Notes under the pieces: model-generated
What the model was told of the DNA's origin: nothing
The model's input: the letters and a program-made list of their open reading frames with translations, nothing else
Database searches by the model: none
DNA from: Candidatus Delongbacteria bacterium
GTDB lineage: Bacteria; Delongbacteria; UBA4055
Direction of reading: 5' to 3'
NCBI GenBank assembly: GCA_027858795.1
Contig: JAQICF010000049.1
Location: 1-8,185, forward strand
DNA length: 8,185 bases
Made by a program: the position numbers and the translations under genes
Part shown: one piece after another, positions 6,577 through 8,185 of the stretch
Layout: every line of letters starts with the position of its first letter
Numbering within the stretch: the stretch's first letter is position 1

Positions 6577-6598
6577 TGTTATTTTTATACCTAAATTA

Positions 6599-7987
6599 CT
6601 AGTAAGTCGATAAATTAATTACATTGAGTATTTCGTTAATAATATTCGTCATATCAGGATCTTGAGCATTTAACTTTAATTGTATTTTTTTTGTAGCGTG
6701 AGATACAGTACTATGCTCTCGTCCACCAAAATGGACACCAATGCTTGTTGTAGTTGATTTAAGTTGTGTTGTACATAAATACATTGCTACTGCTCTTGCC
6801 TGAGCGACCTCTTGTGTTCTGGTCTTCTTCATCAGTAGATCTTTTGGGATATTAAAATACTCCGATACGATATCCTGGATCTTATCAATATTCAGAGTTG
6901 ATTTTTTAGACACCATTAACTCTTTTAATAATTCTTTTGCTTTAGTTACCGTAATCTCTTTATTGAAGTTGGAGTAGTAGAAATATAGTTTTACTATTGC
7001 TCCTTCTAGATCACGAACATTGGTATTGATGTTATTTGCGATGAACATTATAACATCATTACTTAATTTAAAGTTTTTTTCTTCTGATTTTAACCGGATA
7101 ATTGCAGCTCTAGTTTCAAGATCAGGTGGTCTTACATCAGTAATTAATCCCATTTTAAATCTTGATTTCAACCTCTCATCCAATTGGTGAATGTCGTTTG
7201 GATGGTAATCGGATGTAAGTATTATTTGACCGTTATTACTGTAGATATAATTGAAAACATGGAATAATTCTTCCATACTTTTCTCTTTTTTAGCAAAAAA
7301 CTGAATATCATCAATAATAATCAGGTCTTTAGTAATCAAATACTCTTTATACTCATCTATTTTACCGGTTTTAATATTGTTGACAATTTGTTTTACAAAA
7401 ATATCGGAAGTTAAATAAAGAATATTATCAGCTGTTTTTTCTTCAAATACATAATTGCCAATTGCTGATACGAGGTGTGTTTTACCTAAGCCAACCCCAC
7501 CGAATATCAAAAGTGGATTATAAGGTGTGTTTTTTATCTGTTGAGCAACATTTATTGCAGATACATAAGCTGTTTCATTCCCGTTGCCCTGAATAAAATT
7601 ATCAAAAGTATATTTTGGATTCAAAGAAGTTTCTCTGTACTCAGAGATATTATTTCTTTTTTTACTTTTAACTTTTGATCTAGGTACATTTTTTATTTCA
7701 TCTTCATTCTCAGAAATATTAAAATCTGTATCAGAATCGATTAAAAATTTTATTGAAATTTCATTGATACCAAGTACAGCCTTAAGGCTTTCATCCAGAG
7801 TATTCTTGTATTGACCTTTGATGTAATCAATATGAACTTTTGAAGGTACTTGAAAAGTGATTTTACCATCTTCTATCTGAACAATTTTTAAAGGTTTTAT
7901 CCAAGTATTAAAAGAATTTAGATTTAAAAATTCTTTAATTTTTTCTTTGAATCCCTCTTCTGTCTTTAGAGCTCTTTTATCTACCAT
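6599..7987 (-). CDS. dnaA: Chromosomal replication initiator protein DnaA
   Basis: AAA+ initiator that binds DnaA boxes as an ATP-bound oligomer and opens oriC. The 462 residues show all four domains: domain I (about 1-80, with FNTWIKPLK at 26-34), a short charged linker (about 85-125), the AAA+ domain III (about 126-345) and the DNA-binding domain IV (about 365-462). Walker A is GGVGLGKT (163-170), Walker B LIIIDDIQF (222-230, D226 and D227), sensor I ILTSDYHP (256-263), the arginine-finger region ERLKSRF (271-277, R276) and sensor II TNVRDLEGA (322-330, R325). In domain IV are TRTQEVAQARAVAMYL and the box-reading signature GVHFGGREHSTVSHATKKI, with glutamate where aspartate (GRDHST) is usual. 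ATG at 7987-7985; the Shine-Dalgarno is weak. It reads towards dnaN, with a candidate promoter about 40-65 bp upstream. Confidence 0.97.
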   Translation of the reverse strand: MVDKRALKTEEGFKEKIKEFLNLNSFNTWIKPLKIVQIEDGKITFQVPSKVHIDYIKGQYKNTLDESLKAVLGINEISIKFLIDSDTDFNISENEDEIKNVPRSKVKSKKRNNISEYRETSLNPKYTFDNFIQGNGNETAYVSAINVAQQIKNTPYNPLLIFGGVGLGKTHLVSAIGNYVFEEKTADNILYLTSDIFVKQIVNNIKTGKIDEYKEYLITKDLIIIDDIQFFAKKEKSMEELFHVFNYIYSNNGQIILTSDYHPNDIHQLDERLKSRFKMGLITDVRPPDLETRAAIIRLKSEEKNFKLSNDVIMFIANNINTNVRDLEGAIVKLYFYYSNFNKEITVTKAKELLKELMVSKKSTLNIDKIQDIVSEYFNIPKDLLMKKTRTQEVAQARAVAMYLCTTQLKSTTTSIGVHFGGREHSTVSHATKKIQLKLNAQDPDMTNIINEILNVINLSTY

Positions 7988-8024
7988 AAATCAACTTATT
8001 TCTTTATTAATAATAACCTAGAGT

Positions 8025-8052
8025 AATATATAATATTATATGAATCTTGCAA
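8025..8052 (-). promoter_or_regulatory. Candidate dnaA promoter
   Basis: On the minus strand TTGCAA (8052-8047) and TATATT (8030-8025) are separated by 16 bp and lie about 40 bp before the dnaA ATG. They match the sigma-70 consensus at most positions. A 14-bp AT-only palindrome, ATATAATATTATAT (8028-8041), overlaps the -10 region. No DnaA box was found between here and the dnaA start, so autoregulation by DnaA is not evident at this site. AT-richness makes chance matches likely. Confidence 0.35.
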
Positions 8053-8071
8053 CGATAAAATTATAAAAAAG

Positions 8072-8185
8072 TGTCCGCTAAAGAAACATGGTACCCACTT
8101 TGTAATTGTTTATATTACAGTTGCGAAACAAAACATGAACAAAAACAAGGAGTACCATGAAATGGCAAATTACAACGAAATGTAT
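8072..8185 (+). mobile_element. Possible left end of an insertion sequence (unassigned family)
   Basis: After an A-rich stretch the composition changes at GTGTCCGCTAAAG (8071-8083), followed by GGTACCCACTTTG (8090-8102), then a leader and an open frame with a strong Shine-Dalgarno at the edge. A TGTCC start followed by an ATGGTACCC-like motif and a nearby transposase-like start resembles termini of some insertion sequences (IS21- or IS481-like). Neither the matching right end nor a target duplication is within the window, so this is a guess. It could equally be an ordinary gene upstream region. Confidence 0.25.
8162..8185 (+). CDS. Start of a rightward gene, product unknown (8 codons visible)
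   Basis: A strong Shine-Dalgarno AAGGAG (8147-8152) is followed by ATG at 8162 (spacing 9 nt), giving MANYNEMY before the window ends. A second ATG at 8157 in another frame (spacing 4 nt, MKWQITTKC) is less well placed but cannot be excluded. The gene is divergent from dnaA, with about 170 bp between the starts. The fragment is too short for family assignment. If the preceding sequence is an insertion-sequence end, this would be its transposase; otherwise it is an unrelated neighbour. Confidence 0.4.

Larger units (their letters stand above)
6362..6598. other. Candidate chromosomal origin (oriC) in the dnaA-dnaN spacer
   Basis: This 237-bp gap has no gene. It contains two perfect DnaA boxes TTATTCACA (minus strand, at 6434-6442 and 6568-6576), a one-mismatch box TTATTCTCA (6497-6505), two weaker ones ending TTCACA (6426-6434, 6509-6517) and a plus-strand TTATTCATT (6537-6545). 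Next to the leftmost boxes is a nearly pure AT tract (6375-6406) including the palindrome TTAATTAATTAA (6393-6404), suitable as an unwinding element. A dnaA-dnaN spacer is a common place for bacterial oriC. By hand, the plus strand has slightly more G than C here (31 to 25) but clearly more C than G in dnaN. The leftward dnaN promoter must also lie here or further upstream; no convincing -35/-10 pair was found. Confidence 0.65.

Noticed and set aside
7988..8070. oriC upstream of dnaA
   Set aside because: AT-rich, but no TTATNCACA match was found on either strand; the dnaA-dnaN spacer is the better candidate.

Overview
The window holds a chromosomal replication-initiation cluster, all read leftward (minus strand): dnaA (6599-7987), dnaN (5234-6361), recF (4098-5198), a DUF721/DciA-type gene (3774-4094) and gyrB (1650-3656). 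Two tandem, closely related major facilitator superfamily (MFS) genes follow: one complete (219-1472) and one cut by the window edge (215 down to 1). The DNA is AT-rich. The gene order, a short GyrB without the long E. coli-type insert, and GyrB wording such as [20 protein letters not shown] suggest a bacterium of the Bacteroidota/FCB-like breadth, perhaps an uncultured lineage. This placement is inference; no rRNA or other phylogenetic marker was compared.

Layout. The right tail (7988-8185) carries a plausible dnaA promoter. Pointing the other way is a strong Shine-Dalgarno and the first codons of a rightward gene, possibly the edge of an insertion sequence. The dnaA-dnaN spacer (6362-6598) has two perfect TTATTCACA DnaA boxes, several degenerate ones and an AT-only tract; it is the best oriC candidate. 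A further perfect box, TTATCCACA, lies in the last codons of dnaN. recF and dciA are 3 bases apart. Two imperfect palindromic repeats occupy the remaining larger gaps: a 71-bp GTCA...TCTA type between dciA and gyrB, and a 100-bp ACCACCC...GGGTGGT type between gyrB and the MFS pair. A hairpin with a T-tract sits 20 nt before the first MFS gene.

How the genes work together. DnaA opens the origin. DciA-type proteins load or assist the replicative helicase in bacteria lacking DnaC/DnaI. DnaN is the sliding clamp, RecF works at gaps and stalled forks, and GyrB (with GyrA encoded elsewhere) relieves supercoiling ahead of the fork. The MFS pair looks unrelated to replication.

Nothing in the genes points to an undescribed system. 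The core is a conserved housekeeping locus. The points of interest are the origin architecture, the two repeat elements, the tandem transporter duplication with a TTG start, the glycine/aspartate insert in GyrB, and the possible mobile-element edge next to the dnaA promoter.
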